This document shows, one piece after another, positions 20,626-31,800 of a stretch of DNA of 64,000 bases. The notes below the pieces were generated by a model. It made no database searches. It had not been told where the DNA came from and saw only the letters and a list, made by a program, of their open reading frames with translations. Numbering within the stretch: the stretch's first letter is position 1; each line of letters begins with the position of its first letter. A program made the translations under genes and the position numbers. Source of the stretch: Pararge aegeria (lineage: Eukaryota; Arthropoda; Insecta; Lepidoptera; Nymphalidae); NCBI RefSeq assembly GCF_905163445.1, contig NC_053200.1, positions 6,014,001 through 6,078,000 of the forward strand. Reading direction: 5' to 3'.

Positions 20626-22695
20626 AACTCAACCCGGGAAATTGAGTTAACATCTTGTAATGCATTGTCAAACAAATGTAGTTACAAAGAATCTGTGTCG
20701 CTTTGTTGTTGGTTCAGTCAATACGCAATGTAATAAGTCCATAAGATTCAATATAAGATATTCAAAAGCAAATATATTATTTTGTATATTATAAACTTCT
20801 AAAGCGATATTGCCCATGCCTAGTAAGTATAGATTGTGTAAGTGGTACTACTAGCGGTTATCATACGTTTTAGCGTTCACATGTTTATTTGTAAACCATA
20901 TTATTATGATGACGTCGGCGTTACGTGTTCAGCGAATACGGACCTTATGATTGAGTTGCTAAGAAAAATTATAATCACTACGCTGTCTTTTACAAAAACG
21001 TGTGCTCGTTATAGTAATATCAGATGTTTAATGTGATCAGAAAAAATTGTTTACGTTACAACTTTGTTTGGAATAACCTGATTAATATATTTTTAGGAAT
21101 AAACAATACATTTCTTCGTCTTAATGATAAAAGAGAAGAGGGCAAGCAATAATTGAGAATTTCATGATTGATCTCTTGGGAGTTCATGTAATGCAAAATA
21201 ATAACATTTTCTTAGAAAGTAAAATGCTTATAATATAAAGACCGAGTACGTAATGTTAAGTTTGTATTCTTACTTATTTTAAAGAAACTTAAAGCTAGTC
21301 AAAAATAAAAATAATACGGAAAACCGCACAGGAAAAAAAGTGAGGATAAAAACGAACATAATAGAAAATCGAAAATTTGGTGTAGTTAAGACGTTCATCT
21401 CATCTAAAATCTAAATCAATCCACAGATATTGACATTGGATAGGCATATCTGTTGATACATACCAATCTGGGATTAACGATACGTTATTAAGTTCTAAGT
21501 TTGATCAAAACAAAATAACTGAAAGATATTTTTAACCTGTAAACAAAATAACTGAAAGATATTTTTAACCTGTAACTCAGCGTAAGTAACTTAGGAATAC
21601 CAATTTAATACACGTACACGCCGAGTAATATTAAAATCTCTTATCAGTAGAAAAACGTTATGTATTTTTAATAACTTACCGGTAACGATACGACCTTGGG
21701 ACATTCGTAAACACAATCACTCGAAACTCACTCAAAAGTTCAATGGGATTTATTAAAAAAAAAATTAAAACACTAAAACTCAGATCTTTAAAGACTTCTA
21801 TTTGGAGAAATCATTCTCGTATTTCCTTGATGCGAAAGCGCAAGACGTGCGTTCTCTCCCGCATACACATAGCGACTGGTCGTCCCCGCCGCCCGCCCTA
21901 GGTGGAAAATCCACCGCCCAAATGAGAAAATATTATTTTAATATTACTTGATCTACTTTAACGCATCGTTTGCTTGAGTAGTCGAACATAATCTTTGTGA
22001 TTATTAACGGCCGAAGTCGTCGTTTTATGAGTTTACTATTGAGTAGTAACTTTATAATCCTGGATTAATATTGACTGGACACGCTTTAATAGGTAGTTGT
22101 AACCCTTTATTAGCATATCATTTGACGTGATGTGTCACCAATTCCCGTTTGTTTAACTCTATAAACACAGAATATTGTTTTGCATTTTTAGTCTATGAAT
22201 AATCGTGGTAAGACTTAACGTGGGAATAGTTATGCATTTTTTCACACTTAAAATTAGCAGGTATTAGTGTATTTATTATCTATGCTTCCATTTCCTATCT
22301 TTATCGTTTCCAGATAGTTTGATCCTTATATCTGTGAAAGTTTCCTTAACTTTTTTTATCTATAATCTCTGTAAAGCCAGAAGGAAAAAAATATATCTAT
22401 GCCTTATCTGACATCAGCTTTCATATGTCAGAGCGCGCAAAAGCACTACCTATCTATTTCGACGTTATGCCACGATGATTTATAAGGTCCTTAGGGCTTA
22501 ACAAATAAACCTGGAATAATTTCGGAATAGTAATTCAACTTTTTATCACGCTCTGATATTTTAATGGTGCTATTAGTTGAAGTGTGACAAAACACTACAT
22601 ATAATTTTTATATCTAAGGCCCTAAGTCTTTATTCGCTATAACTTGTTCAGTTCTAAATTAACCGCGTAATAATAAACGTTTCAAAGTAACTTCA
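20626..22695. other. no gene recognised; one GC-rich spot
   Basis: AT-rich except 21,835-21,925, where GAAAGCGCAAGACGTGCGTT, CGTCCCCGCCGCCCGCCC and a palindromic GGTGGAAAATCCACC lie together. That spot resembles a small regulatory or 5' exon region but I cannot support either reading. A 33-bp tandem repeat is at 21,508-21,573. Confidence 0.45.
21508..21573. repeat. 33-bp perfect tandem duplication
   Basis: Units 21,508-21,540 and 21,541-21,573 are identical (AAACAAAATAACTGAAAGAT, then ATTTTTAACCTGT). Confidence 0.9.
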
Positions 22696-22699
22696 AAAA

Positions 22700-22924
22700 T
22701 ATATAAATACTACTACGACACTACGCCATCGATCCCAAAGTAAAAGTAGCTTATGTTATGGCACTGATGAAGGTTTGTATGAATACTAAATACTTACAAT
22801 ATATATAGATAAACATCCAAACACTGAAAAACATTTATGCTAATCACACAAACATTGTCCAGTTGTGGGAATTGAAGCCTTGGACTGAAAGCTGGGTCGC
22901 TGCCCACTGCGCCAATCGGCCGTC
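22700..22924 (-). repeat. SINE-1 copy, diverged
   Basis: Runs from TACTACTACGACACTACGCC through GTAGCTTATGTTATGGCAC to the tRNA-like head TTGTGGGAATTGAAGCCTTG...TGCGCCAATCGGCCGTC. Several small deletions, including one that removes part of the B box region. Confidence 0.75.
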
Positions 22925-22995
22925 AAACCTCAAAATGCCTACAAAATAATAGGTCCTTCTCTGGCTTTCGGTATAGCAAATTTTATATTATTACT

Positions 22996-23375
22996 AGCTG
23001 TTGCCCGCGACTTCGTCTGCGTTTGATTTTGTTTTTAAAGTATTCAGTATCGCTAAGCCTTAAATGAGTATAGTAGTATATATATATATATATATATATA
23101 TGACATATATATATATATATATATATATGACATATATGTATATGATGATATATATATATATGACTGTCAATAACATGTGACTGTCAATTTATTAAAGACA
23201 AATAATTTGCAATAAAATAAAATTGCGACTATAATTAAAGATCTAAGCTATCCTATCTCTTAAGTTGGACCAGACTGCTCACGGTGTGTCAATTTAATTT
23301 AAAATCGGTTAAGTAGTTTAGGAGTCCATCGCGGACAAACATCGTGACAGGAGATTTATATATATTAAGATGGCT
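22996..23375 (-). mobile_element. Helitron-like element with AT microsatellite
   Basis: The left end ACTAGCTGTTGCCCGCGACTT then CGTCTGCGTTTGA is the reversed 3' signature of the Helitron-like family. The centre has AAAATCGGTTAAGTAGTTTA, also typical. An AT-dinucleotide tract at 23,077-23,162 is broken by TGAC units. Confidence 0.5.
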
Positions 23376-23489
23376 TTATTTTCATAATATATCATTGAAT
23401 TTATCAAGGTAACTCGTGCTACTATCAAAATTCAATATTTTCTAAAGGATAGCAAATAAAGCTTAATTTTAATAAGTATTATCTAAATA

Positions 23490-23665
23490 TAAAAAGAAAG
23501 TTGAGTTAGTTACACCATTTATAACTCAAGAACGGATGGACCAATTTTTATGATATTTAATTTTTTGGATTATTTTTTGTCCGGAATACGATAAAAAGTA
23601 TTAAAATATAGTGTTCATAAAAAAAATTGTTTGGCGGTACGAAGTTCGCCGGGACAGCTAGTATT
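23490..23665 (+). mobile_element. Helitron-like short element
   Basis: Starts ATAAAAAGAAAGTTGAGTTA, contains TTATAACTCAAGAACGGATG and TTTGTCCGGAATACGATAAA, and ends AAGTTCGCCGGGACAGCTAG, then TA. Both termini match the family pattern, so this appears full-length. Confidence 0.6.
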
Positions 23666-24700
23666 ACATAATATTCAGTGCCCATGGTATCTAAATCAAA
23701 ATGTGTGATGTATTGTACCTCACTCTAATAATATACGTTTATGTCCTTACCGTGTCGAATTTTCGTTTCATGGAGTTTCAAATCACAAAAATTCTAATAG
23801 TATATTGTGCAACAAGTGCGGTAAGCGTGCGCCAAGTAAACTTGTCGCACTGGAATAACAGTTTAATTTACTAAAAAACTCACGCGTCATTTTAAAATGG
23901 GCAAACAGCTCTTTTTCAACAGCGAGTACTAAGATACTACTTATCCCGCATGAGTAATAAAAAGAATTATAATTCCATAAAAAGTTTATAAATTTACATA
24001 AATGCAAAATACCATAGCGTGCAAAGGTTGTTTAATAGCCTTTGCATAGGCAATTTCTAAGCAGGGTTTTGTTTGCAAAACGGTTGTACAGTTAAGACAG
24101 GGTAGTTAAAAGACAATATAAAGTAGGCGGGTGCTCGGGTATAGAGAAAAAAAAACTCTTGAATGGAATTAGTTTAAATTCTTTCTACCTAAGGGTAAGG
24201 TAAGGGGAAGATAGGTTGAAGGTTTTTTAAGTTTATTTTTGTTCTGTCCATTGTTTTTTTTTTTCCTATTTGTGGTGTACAAATAAAGTGTATAAATGAA
24301 TAAAAATAAATAAATAAGGATCGCTGTGCTACACGAGGCGTAGGTGTTAAGATTCATGTGCCTATAATTACATCGGAAACCACGCCCTTTTGCAGGAATG
24401 CTTCTTGGCTGCAGATATCAGCATGGCGGTAGCTCTTTCCCAGACGAGCTCTGTCACAAAAAGCGCGATTCACACTGGGGTAATGAGATTATCCTGTCAA
24501 ACCCGGTCTCTTTTTTATTACACGCTTTATATTAACTTCACCTGTATGTATGTATGTAACCGACCCCTTTGAGCTCGATTTTGTCCTAGTTTGAACGATC
24601 AGATTTCGTTCAAACTTTGTAGACATATCGAGGACCGATGACAATACACTAATTTGAGAAGATTATTTCAATTTTCAATATAAAAAAATAAGATATTTTT
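23666..24700. other. no gene recognised
   Basis: Mostly AT-rich DNA. A TATTTGTGGTGTACAAATAAAG...ATAAATAAATAA stretch at 24,268-24,316 looks like a processed 3' end and recurs at 4,329-4,368. Confidence 0.45.
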
Positions 24701-24705
24701 TAGTT

Positions 24706-25006
24706 TTTTTTCACTACAGGTTAGTCCCTGACCGCAATCTCACCTGGTGGTAAGTTATTATGCAGTCTTATATGGTAGCGGGCTGACCTGTTAGGGAGTA
24801 TGGTAGTCACAACCCCCAATCGGTTTCTACAAGACATCGTACCGAAACACCAAATCGAATAGCGGCACCTCTTTGTCGGTAAGGTGGTAACTACCAGACC
24901 AGAGAAAATTCAGAAATGATAAATTCCCAAATTTCCTCTGTCGGGAATCAAACCCGGGACCTCCTACATGAATTCACAGCGCTCACCATTGCGCCAGAGA
25001 GGTGAT
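24706..25006 (-). repeat. SINE-3, near full-length copy
   Basis: From TTCACTACAGGTTAGTCCCT through TGGTAAGTTATTATGCAGTC, TAGCGGGCTGACCTGTTAGG and CGGCACCTCTTTGTCGGTAA to the tRNA-like head (GGGAATCAAACCCGGGACCT ... GCTCACCATTGCGCCAGAG). This is the reference copy. Confidence 0.8.
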
Positions 25007-25007
25007 G

Positions 25008-25140
25008 ATGAAATGGTGGACACACGACATTAAACAAGTCGCTCGGTGTTGCTGGAAACCCCTGGTCTAGGACCTTGGAACCCAATGTAGAATACCTGAG
25101 CAGCAGTGGACGTCCGTCTGTTGAATGTGAGATGAAAATA
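25008..25140 (+). pseudogene. RTE-like LINE C-terminal fragment
   Basis: Reads KWWTHDIKQVARCCW, a stop, and then in the same frame EQQWTSVC and a stop. D.IK.VA....W and QQWTS at this spacing are the final residues of a well-known lepidopteran RTE-like RT. It abuts SINE-3. A related end in reverse is at 52.5-52.7 kb. Confidence 0.65.
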
Positions 25141-25403
25141 CTATATTTACTATGATATCCTTCAATATAGATATCCCTAATGGCAGAGCTAAGAAAGAAT
25201 GTGTGAATTACCTCAAAGCCTTATCTGGCGCCACTTAAGGTGAAGGTAGTAATTAGATACGTAGTCGAAATTACGTTGCCGGAAGATACGAGTAAATCTA
25301 ATGTAATGCATTCAAGCAAGATATGTTACGTTTAAGTTAACGAATGTAGTTATCAAAACCTCCTCACGTATACCGCTATAGTTAAAAATTTAATTTTATC
25401 TTC

Positions 25404-25579
25404 ACTAAAGTTTATCTAAATTTAAGAGAAAATGAGCCTGCAAATATTTAAACATTACAAGCAAAAATAAACTTGCATAGTTTAATATGCAACTAAAGTT
25501 TATCTAAATTTAAGAGAAAATGAGCCTGCAAATATTTAAACATTACAAGCAAAAATAAACTTGCATAGTTTAATATGCA
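25404..25579. repeat. 88-bp tandem duplication
   Basis: Units 25,404-25,491 and 25,492-25,579 appear identical by eye (ACTAAAGTTTATCTAAATTT ... GCATAGTTTAATATGCA). Confidence 0.9.
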
Positions 25580-25581
25580 AC

Positions 25582-25995
25582 CTAATAAAAAAAGTTATTC
25601 GTTAAATGGAAATTTTATAAATTTTTACAGTAAAGAGACATATTGTCTCTTAAAAAGGTTTATTTAACGAAAGATCAAAAAGTTTGGGTGCAAATACGCC
25701 CTATACTATATAACTCTAACCAGGTTTCTTCTATATTATATTTTCTCAATATAATTATAAATATTCAAAATGAATTTCTTCAAATATAAATATACTCAAA
25801 TGAAATGTGAGATATTGATAAAAAAAAAACATCTCCCTTAGTTTATCGTGGGCTTCTGCTGAGACCAGGGTGCAGTTGGAACCTCGTCGAGGTTTAAGTT
25901 GCCGAACGTAGTTATCACCATTACCTCACAATTATATAAACATATATTATGTATGAACGCTTCATAAGTGCCCGTGAGCCTACATGAATAAAGAA
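25582..25995 (+). mobile_element. LINE-C 3' end, diverged copy
   Basis: Contains the RT terminus in decayed form (GATCAAAAAGTTTGGGTGCA), CTCTAACCAGGTTTCTTCT, TGAGATATTGATAAAAAAAA, GCTGAGACCAGGGTGCAGTT, GTAGTTATCACCATTACCTC and AAGTGCCCGTGAGCC, ending AATAAAGAATATTTGAATTT. Block order equals that of 3,300-3,690. Confidence 0.7.
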
Positions 25996-27150
25996 TATTT
26001 GAATTTAATAAGGATCTTTTGAGCTAACATCTAAGATATGTTCAATAGGTTTAAAATAATAAATAATGTAGAAAAAGATACATAGTTTTAATACCATTTT
26101 AATACAGACAGATGGTGCGTTATAGTTATAGCAACATTAAATCAAGTTAGGCATCCATACGGATACTCCTTGTCCACTGTGTAGGAAACTCCACTTGCGT
26201 AACAGACTTTAATCTATTCGTGTATGCCGTGCCATATAAAAAGTGCGCTGACGATCACACGGCGCGGCGGTTGGGGATTTTTTTTAAATAATAATTACAT
26301 ATTAATGATCTCTAGTCATAAAAGATTTGGTAAAACTTACAAATAAAACTAAATAATGCTGATTTAATGCTGAATTATTAATCTTTTCCCTTTTCGTTTA
26401 CTTAAATAACAAATCTAATCGATACAATCTCAAGTTCAATCTAAATAAGCATTTAAATAAATAGAACCAACTAAAATTTTTCTACATTATAATTATTTCT
26501 ATATTTTGAACATTAAATCTCAAAATCGTTTCGATTTTATTACACATCTTGAAAAAGCACCTAAAAACAGATTTAAGCTAGCAAAATGAGTCCGCTGTGC
26601 TAAAGTAACTAAAATAAATTTTGCGATACAGCCGCTTGATGTAAGGATTAGTAGGTCAACTTCCTCGGCGGTATGCCTGTGAAACATATCAACGCGTGAC
26701 GCACTATTGTTTAAACCCACGTATAATTAATACACCATTATAATTGCACTCATTTGCATGTAATTTGATGAATTTTTAAATCCTCAATAGCTTGCCGGCG
26801 TAGGTTGTGGAATTAACTCTGAAAGGTCGTAAACTTAAATCCCACCCAATAGACGATTGTCTACTATTCATACTGGATGCTTTATTTCAGTTTGAGGGAA
26901 AAGGAGTATTCCTATTGAACGTGCTTTCTATGTTTAAAAAAAGTTTCTTCAATACGCACAAAACTGTTTTAGCTTCGAGAAACCAGTAGGTACTCCTGAA
27001 CGGATAGATTGTTTGTATAGTGAATGTATTTTTTTTAATCGTAGCTTTATCAACTTTTGCTTATAGAATTGTCATTATTAAAATTAGTGATCTTTTTATG
27101 TAGCACGCACTATACGTGCATTATACATATGCGAAAGGATAGCTATTTCA
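25996..27150. other. no gene recognised
   Basis: AT-rich with no clear repeat. Just before LINE-B, at 27,166-27,215, a GGGCACACCCTCCCC..TTTAGTCCAGCGGTGGACTA stretch is the end of a dispersed RTE/SINE-type repeat. Confidence 0.45.
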
Positions 27151-27221
27151 AGGTACATAGGCCCATGGGCACACCCTCCCCTTGGGAGAGACCTTTAGTC
27201 CAGCGGTGGACTATAAAATTC

Positions 27222-28440
27222 AAAAAATTCAAAATTCATTTATTTCAAGTAGGCCTAATACAAGCACTTTTGAAACGTCAAGTCTGTCCGTGTGTAGTGA
27301 CTCTACCACCGGTTCGGAAGGCAGATTCTACCGAGAAGAAGCCGGCAAGAAACTCAGCAGTTGCTCTTTTCCAACATCAAAAATTTACATTTTATATTTT
27401 AACCTTCATTTTTCTATCTTGTGAGAGATGAAAGCGGAGCCGGATGCTTCCAAGCAACCTTGTCATTAAGAAACTCATCAATTGTATAATAACCTCGCTG
27501 TAATAAATGTGTTTTAACACATTCTTTAAACTTATGGATTGGTAGGTCCAAAATTACCTTAGGAATCATATTATAAAAGCGTATACTCAATCCCACAAAT
27601 GACTTCTGCACTTTTCGCAGACGATATGCAGATGTCACTAATTTATGACCATTTCTTGTAAGTCGACTGTTTATATCCACTTTTTGTTTATAAAGACTAA
27701 TATGTTGTCTTACAAATACTATATTGTTATAAATGTATTGTGAGGCTACCGTAAGTATACCAATTTCTTTAAATTTTTCACGGAGGGATTCACGTGATTT
27801 AAGTTTATATATTGACCGTACAGCTCTTTTCTGCAATATGAATATAGTTTCAATATCAGCAGCTTTGCCCCATAATAAGATCCCGTAAGACATCACACTA
27901 TGAAAGTACGCGAAGTAAACAAGTCTTGCTGTTTCTACGTCAGTAATCTGTCTAATTTTCCTGACGGCGTAGGCAGCCGAGCTTAGTTTACCTGCTAGTG
28001 TATCTATATGGGTACCCCACTGAAGCTTACAATCCAAGGTCATGCCCAGAAAAACTGTGGAATCTTCCATTTTTAGTGATTCTCCATTTATTATTATATT
28101 TTTATTAACTTTCTTTACATTTGGTAAAATAAATTCCACACACTTAGTTTTTTTGCATTTAAAAGTAAATTATTGACAGTAAACCAGTGCGACACATGCG
28201 ACATAGCACGGCTTACATCGTCAGAGTTGTCTCTACCTCTATCAGTTTTAAAAATTAGAGATGTATCATCAGCAAACAGTACAATGTCACAGGTTTCACT
28301 GACATGGTGTGGTAGATCATTTATATACACCAAAAATAGAAAGGGACCCAAGATTGAACCCTGTGGGACACCCATTGACGTAGCCGACCCCTGCGACTTA
28401 ATGTCTTTTATGCAAACCCTTGATAGAAACAAAATAATAT
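27222..28440 (-). mobile_element. LINE-B: 5'-truncated non-LTR retrotransposon
   Basis: A minus-strand element of about 1.2 kb: RT from motif B to the C-terminus, a short 3' UTR (27,416-27,240) and a tail of TTGAATTT units (27,239-27,222). The 3' UTR is present alone at 5,545-5,708 and 29,683-29,830, so the family is multi-copy here. The 5' truncation lies near 28,440, close to a hairpin at 28,487-28,530. Confidence 0.85.
27414..28432 (-). pseudogene. LINE-B reverse transcriptase, one frameshift
   Basis: Begins within the RT palm: ATSMGVPQGSILGPFLFLVY (motif B), DIVLFADDTS (motif C with both catalytic Asp), VNNLLLNAKK (motif D/E region). At a run of seven A (28,153-28,147 in sense) the frame slips; the next frame continues CVEFILPNVKK, FLGMTLDCKLQWGTHI, RQITDVETARLVYFAYFHS and a C-terminus YYTIDEFLNDKVAWK ending SSLTR. 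One lost or gained A would explain the break. Apart from this the frame has no stop over about 1 kb, so decay is recent. The N-terminal endonuclease is absent. Confidence 0.85.
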
Positions 28441-28486
28441 ATAAATATATAATGGGCTACTAGCGACTATGGGACTATAATGGGCT

Positions 28487-28530
28487 ACGCGGACGAAGTC
28501 ACTGGTAACTGCCAGTGACTTCGTCCGCGT
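28487..28530. repeat. perfect hairpin of a Helitron-like end
   Basis: Left arm 28,487-28,505 (ACGCGGACGAAGTCACTGG), right arm 28,512-28,530, 19 bp each, loop TAACTG. The arms carry the CGCGGACGAAGTC end motif of the Helitron-like family. Upstream, ATAATGGGCTAC occurs twice (28,449-28,460 and 28,477-28,488). Confidence 0.85.
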
Positions 28531-28896
28531 TTTTATTAATTTGAGAGATGTGTAGCATCAGCAAAAAAATATTTGATTGCGCTGGGTAAGCAATGTTAAC
28601 TGGAGTTAGTAAATTGATCGGAACAACTTTGGAGGTTTGAAGGAGAATTAAGTTTTAATTGGCTTTTGTTTCTATCATCATCGTTAAATTAAGAGACGAC
28701 ATGGTATTAATCGTAGTCTCAACTATTTTCTACGTTGGGTTTTATTTATTTAATTTTCTTAAGGATTTCCCATTTCTTTGAAACTAAATTTATTTTCTAA
28801 TAATTTAGCTCTCAATTCCAGAAGAAATGGTTGATATCATTCCAGTACAGAGCCTATTTTTAAATAAACAAAAAAATGTTACCTCCTTATAATTCG

Positions 28897-29206
28897 CACT
28901 AATATTATAAATGCGAAGGTGTGTTCGTTTGTCCATTAATATCGCAGCAAAAGAGCAACGGATTGATGTGAATTTTTGCATAGAGATAGTTTTTCGGCCG
29001 GAAAGTGGCATAGGCTACTTGTTATCCCGAAACAATCAAAGTTCCTATTGGAAGATACGCTTGCGCACGCGCTTGCTTGCCCGCTTGCTTTCTTGCTTGC
29101 TTGCTTGTTCGCTTGCTCGCTTGCTACTAAACTATCTCTATGCCCAATAACACGTCTCCTGTTTCAAATACCCCGCGAGCGAAACCGCGCGTAAAAGCTA
29201 GTATTA
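28897..29206 (+). mobile_element. Helitron-like element with CTTG microsatellite
   Basis: Starts GCACTAATATTATAAATGCG, has CGGATTGATGTGAATTTTTG and GGCATAGGCTACTTGTTATC, and ends GCGAAACCGCGCGTAAAAGC then TAGT. A CTTG-type microsatellite (29,072-29,126) expanded inside. Both ends present. The two overlapping open frames here are repeat-derived. Confidence 0.6.
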
Positions 29207-29682
29207 GCATAAAAAGATAATGACAACGAAAATAAGCCAGGCCCTGCAATACCTTTGGTATACAATAAAGCTGCATCGGTTGTTTAATTCATTGCAGAGA
29301 ATTTTCGACTTCGACATTTCTTGCAAAACACATTTTACTGACGCTATAGGCATACCAACCATGAACCACCTTTAATTCAAAGCGCGTTTCAACGAATGAA
29401 CGCGCATGCACGTTTATTGCACGCTAATTGAGTCCTTATTATGAATGCAATAAGAAATAGATTTTCAGGTGATGTTCTGAATACACTACAAGTGATTAAA
29501 TTGGTAGCAATTTCGACATAGTGGCGTATGCAAGAGTCGATTGTATGCGAATGTGATACTAATAAGTACGTGTATAGAAATCAGCGGTTGCAGTAAGGTT
29601 CGAAATTCAAACGGAGATACAAATACTGCTGCGCTCCTTGTAAACGGTTTGTTATTAAGATGGTGATTGCGGTTAAATGAAT

Positions 29683-29830
29683 TCAAATTCAAATTCAAAT
29701 TCATTTATTTCAAGTAGGTCTACTTTATAAGCACTTTGGAAACGTCAAGTATGTATGTTTGTAGTGACTCTACCACCGGTTCGGAAAGCAGATTCTACCG
29801 AGAAGAGCCGGCAAGAAACTCAGCAGTTGA
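29683..29830 (-). mobile_element. LINE-B 3' end, 5'-truncated copy
   Basis: Tail TTCAAATTCAAATTCAAATT at the left, then TTATTTCAAGTAGGTCTAC, TCTACCACCGGTTCGGAAAG and GCCGGCAAGAAACTCAGCAG. It breaks off before TTGCTCTTTTCC, so it is shorter than the 5.5-kb copy. Confidence 0.75.
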
Positions 29831-30062
29831 AAGAACCTTAACCGGATATTAATCTATGTACTTCGAGAACCCCAAAGAGGTTGATGGAGGGCAAATTTAA
29901 GAGGCGTTGTAGCCGAGTATGATTTTTATACTAAGTATTCAAAGAGGCGCAATTTAAAAAAGAAGATTACTTTTGAAATTTATATTTTTACCCATATTTT
30001 AATTGATGTTTGCAGTGCCTTCATGTAGACGAGTGTTTTTTTCGTAAATCCTTCCTTTACGA

Positions 30063-30130
30063 CCTAACATGGCCGTACCCAGGGAGGAGCAGGCGAGGGC
30101 AGCCCCCTCCCCCTCCCCCTGGAAATACGC
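30063..30130 (+). repeat. possible dispersed repeat end, C-rich
   Basis: ATGGCCGTACCCAGGGAGGA followed by AGCCCCCTCCCCCTCCCCCT resembles known insect repeat ends but the partner end is not found. Confidence 0.3.
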
Positions 30131-30309
30131 AGAAAATTTATGAACTCTCTTAAAAAAATGTATGGCAGCCAAGATACAGACAGACAGACAGACCGACGGA
30201 CAAAAATTTCAAATATACAGTAGGTATTGGATTCAATATCGGTTATAGAGGGGATCTGACCTAAAAATATCTCACCAGACCAGGAACTGGGCGACTTTGA
30301 CGTTGCGCC

Positions 30310-30890
30310 CATGCCCCCTAACTAACCAACCGATTAACGAATTTTGGGGTAAAGGTACTTGTGAGGTCGGAGAGTAACATAGGCTACTTTCTATGTAAGG
30401 GCGTTCATAAAATACGTGAGATGTTTTAGGGGAGGGAGGGTGTCGAGTCAAATCTCATCTAATCATACGTTGGAGAGAGGGGAGAAATCGCGCAATTTTT
30501 TTTCTGATTGAAACAAAAATTATACTATTTTGGTCCATTAAATCCAGATTGTTCATGCTTAAGTCTTAACTAGTCGTAAATAAAAGCACAAAGCATTTTT
30601 TTTTTCTTTTTACTGTTATTGTTAATAATCCAACGCGTTTACGTAAGAAACGCACATTTTGAAAAGGATGATTTGTACAGGTGATTTGAAAAATATGAAA
30701 CATTTGATTGGGGCATGGGGCCCTCCCCCATGGTTTAATAAAATCTCACAACATCTCACCTCAAAACACCTTACGTATATGGATGCCCCCTAAGTACCTA
30801 AAACAAACGTTTCCGACAAGATTTGTTAAAAAAAACCATAATAAACGCCAACGAAGTACGCGGGCAACAGCTACTCACTAATTAAATAAT
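30310..30890 (+). mobile_element. Helitron-like element carrying a nested insertion
   Basis: The left part (CCAACCGATTAACGAATTTT, GTCGGAGAGTAACATAGGCT) and the right part (GTTTCCGACAAGATTTGTTA, CGAAGTACGCGGGCAACAGC) belong to one Helitron-like element, separated by about 390 bp with different character and its own inverted ends. Confidence 0.5.
30404..30793. mobile_element. nested terminal-inverted-repeat element
   Basis: Left end AGGGCGTTCATAAAATACGT then GAGATG; right end CATCTCACCTCAAAACACCT then TACGTATATGGATGCCCCCT. The ends are imperfect inverted copies. The GGG.GTTCATAAAATACGT type of end is common in arthropod repeats; superfamily not assigned, target duplication not clear. Confidence 0.5.
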
Positions 30891-31615
30891 GCACGTAGGC
30901 AGTGACGTCACAACTGCATACATTGTTAGCACTAGCACGCAAGCAGCAGCTATCGCGCCCCTGTATCAAAACAGAAGAGAACGTGAGGCGTGGCTTGAAT
31001 AAATGTTAAGTGAAAACGGTAATTACAAAACATACATTACTGTTCTCAATATCAGACTTGTGAAAGACACACATGCCATTCTTTGTTATGAGGCATATTC
31101 AAGCGTAGACTAAAGTTTTTTTTTTTTTTTTTTATTATCTCTACTTATAATGTAAAATGTCTTTTTGTTAGCTTTTAGCATGCTAACATATAGAAAATCT
31201 CCTTTAAATTTTGTTTATTTTATCGTATTTGTTATTTTTTATATTTTAAAATATAGGTACTTTAAACTATAAATTTATAATAATAATAATAGTTTATTTA
31301 TTTCAGGCAAAGCCCATTAATTAATTAATACATTTAAAACAACAATTAGTATTACTTAATATACAATATCGAATTAAAAATTAAAATTACAGTATAAATT
31401 TATTCAAATGGCATGTCAAAAAAAAAATTAAAGACAAAATAAAAAAAAAAAAAAAAAAAATTACAATGAATAATGATAATTATTAAATTTAAAAAAATTA
31501 AATTAAAAAACAAAATAAAAAAAACCATGTTTACATTAGAAGTATATAATAATAAGGAACATGAGAAAAAATGGAGTTTGGGTTGGGGGTCCTTTAACGA
31601 TTATTACCAAGTGTT
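30891..31615. other. no gene recognised; low-complexity
   Basis: Contains a T-run at 31,113-31,131, an AATAATAATA..TTTATTTCAGGCAAAGCCCAT repeat end at 31,278-31,318 and an A-run at 31,441-31,460. Confidence 0.45.
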
Positions 31616-31619
31616 GAGC

Positions 31620-31800
31620 TTTGGTAGCTTAGTTGTTTTTCACTCAGCTTCCCTTTCGTGGATACTGAGTTCGAGCCCCGGGACGCATTTATAACTTTAC
31701 GGAGTAGCATGCTTGCTTGCTTAAACGGTCAAAGAAAACATCGTGAGGTAACTAGCATACCCGAAGTTCTCCGTAATGTTATCAAAGCGTCTCTCTCACC
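31620..31800 (+). repeat. SINE-2 copy, head half
   Basis: tRNA-like head (TTTGGTAGCTTAGTTG ... TGAGTTCGAGCCCCGGGACG) followed by GTCAAAGAAAACATCGTGAG and GAAGTTCTCCGTAATGTTAT. Ends near 31,800. Confidence 0.65.

Noticed and set aside
23077..23162. AT tract with TGAC interruptions considered as a regulatory array or CRISPR-like repeat
   Set aside because: Units are irregular simple sequence without unique spacers; an expanded microsatellite explains it.
28897..29206. Two overlapping small open frames (79 and 72 codons)
   Set aside because: Made of a Helitron-like repeat with a CTTG microsatellite; Ala/Leu/Cys repeats are the translated microsatellite.
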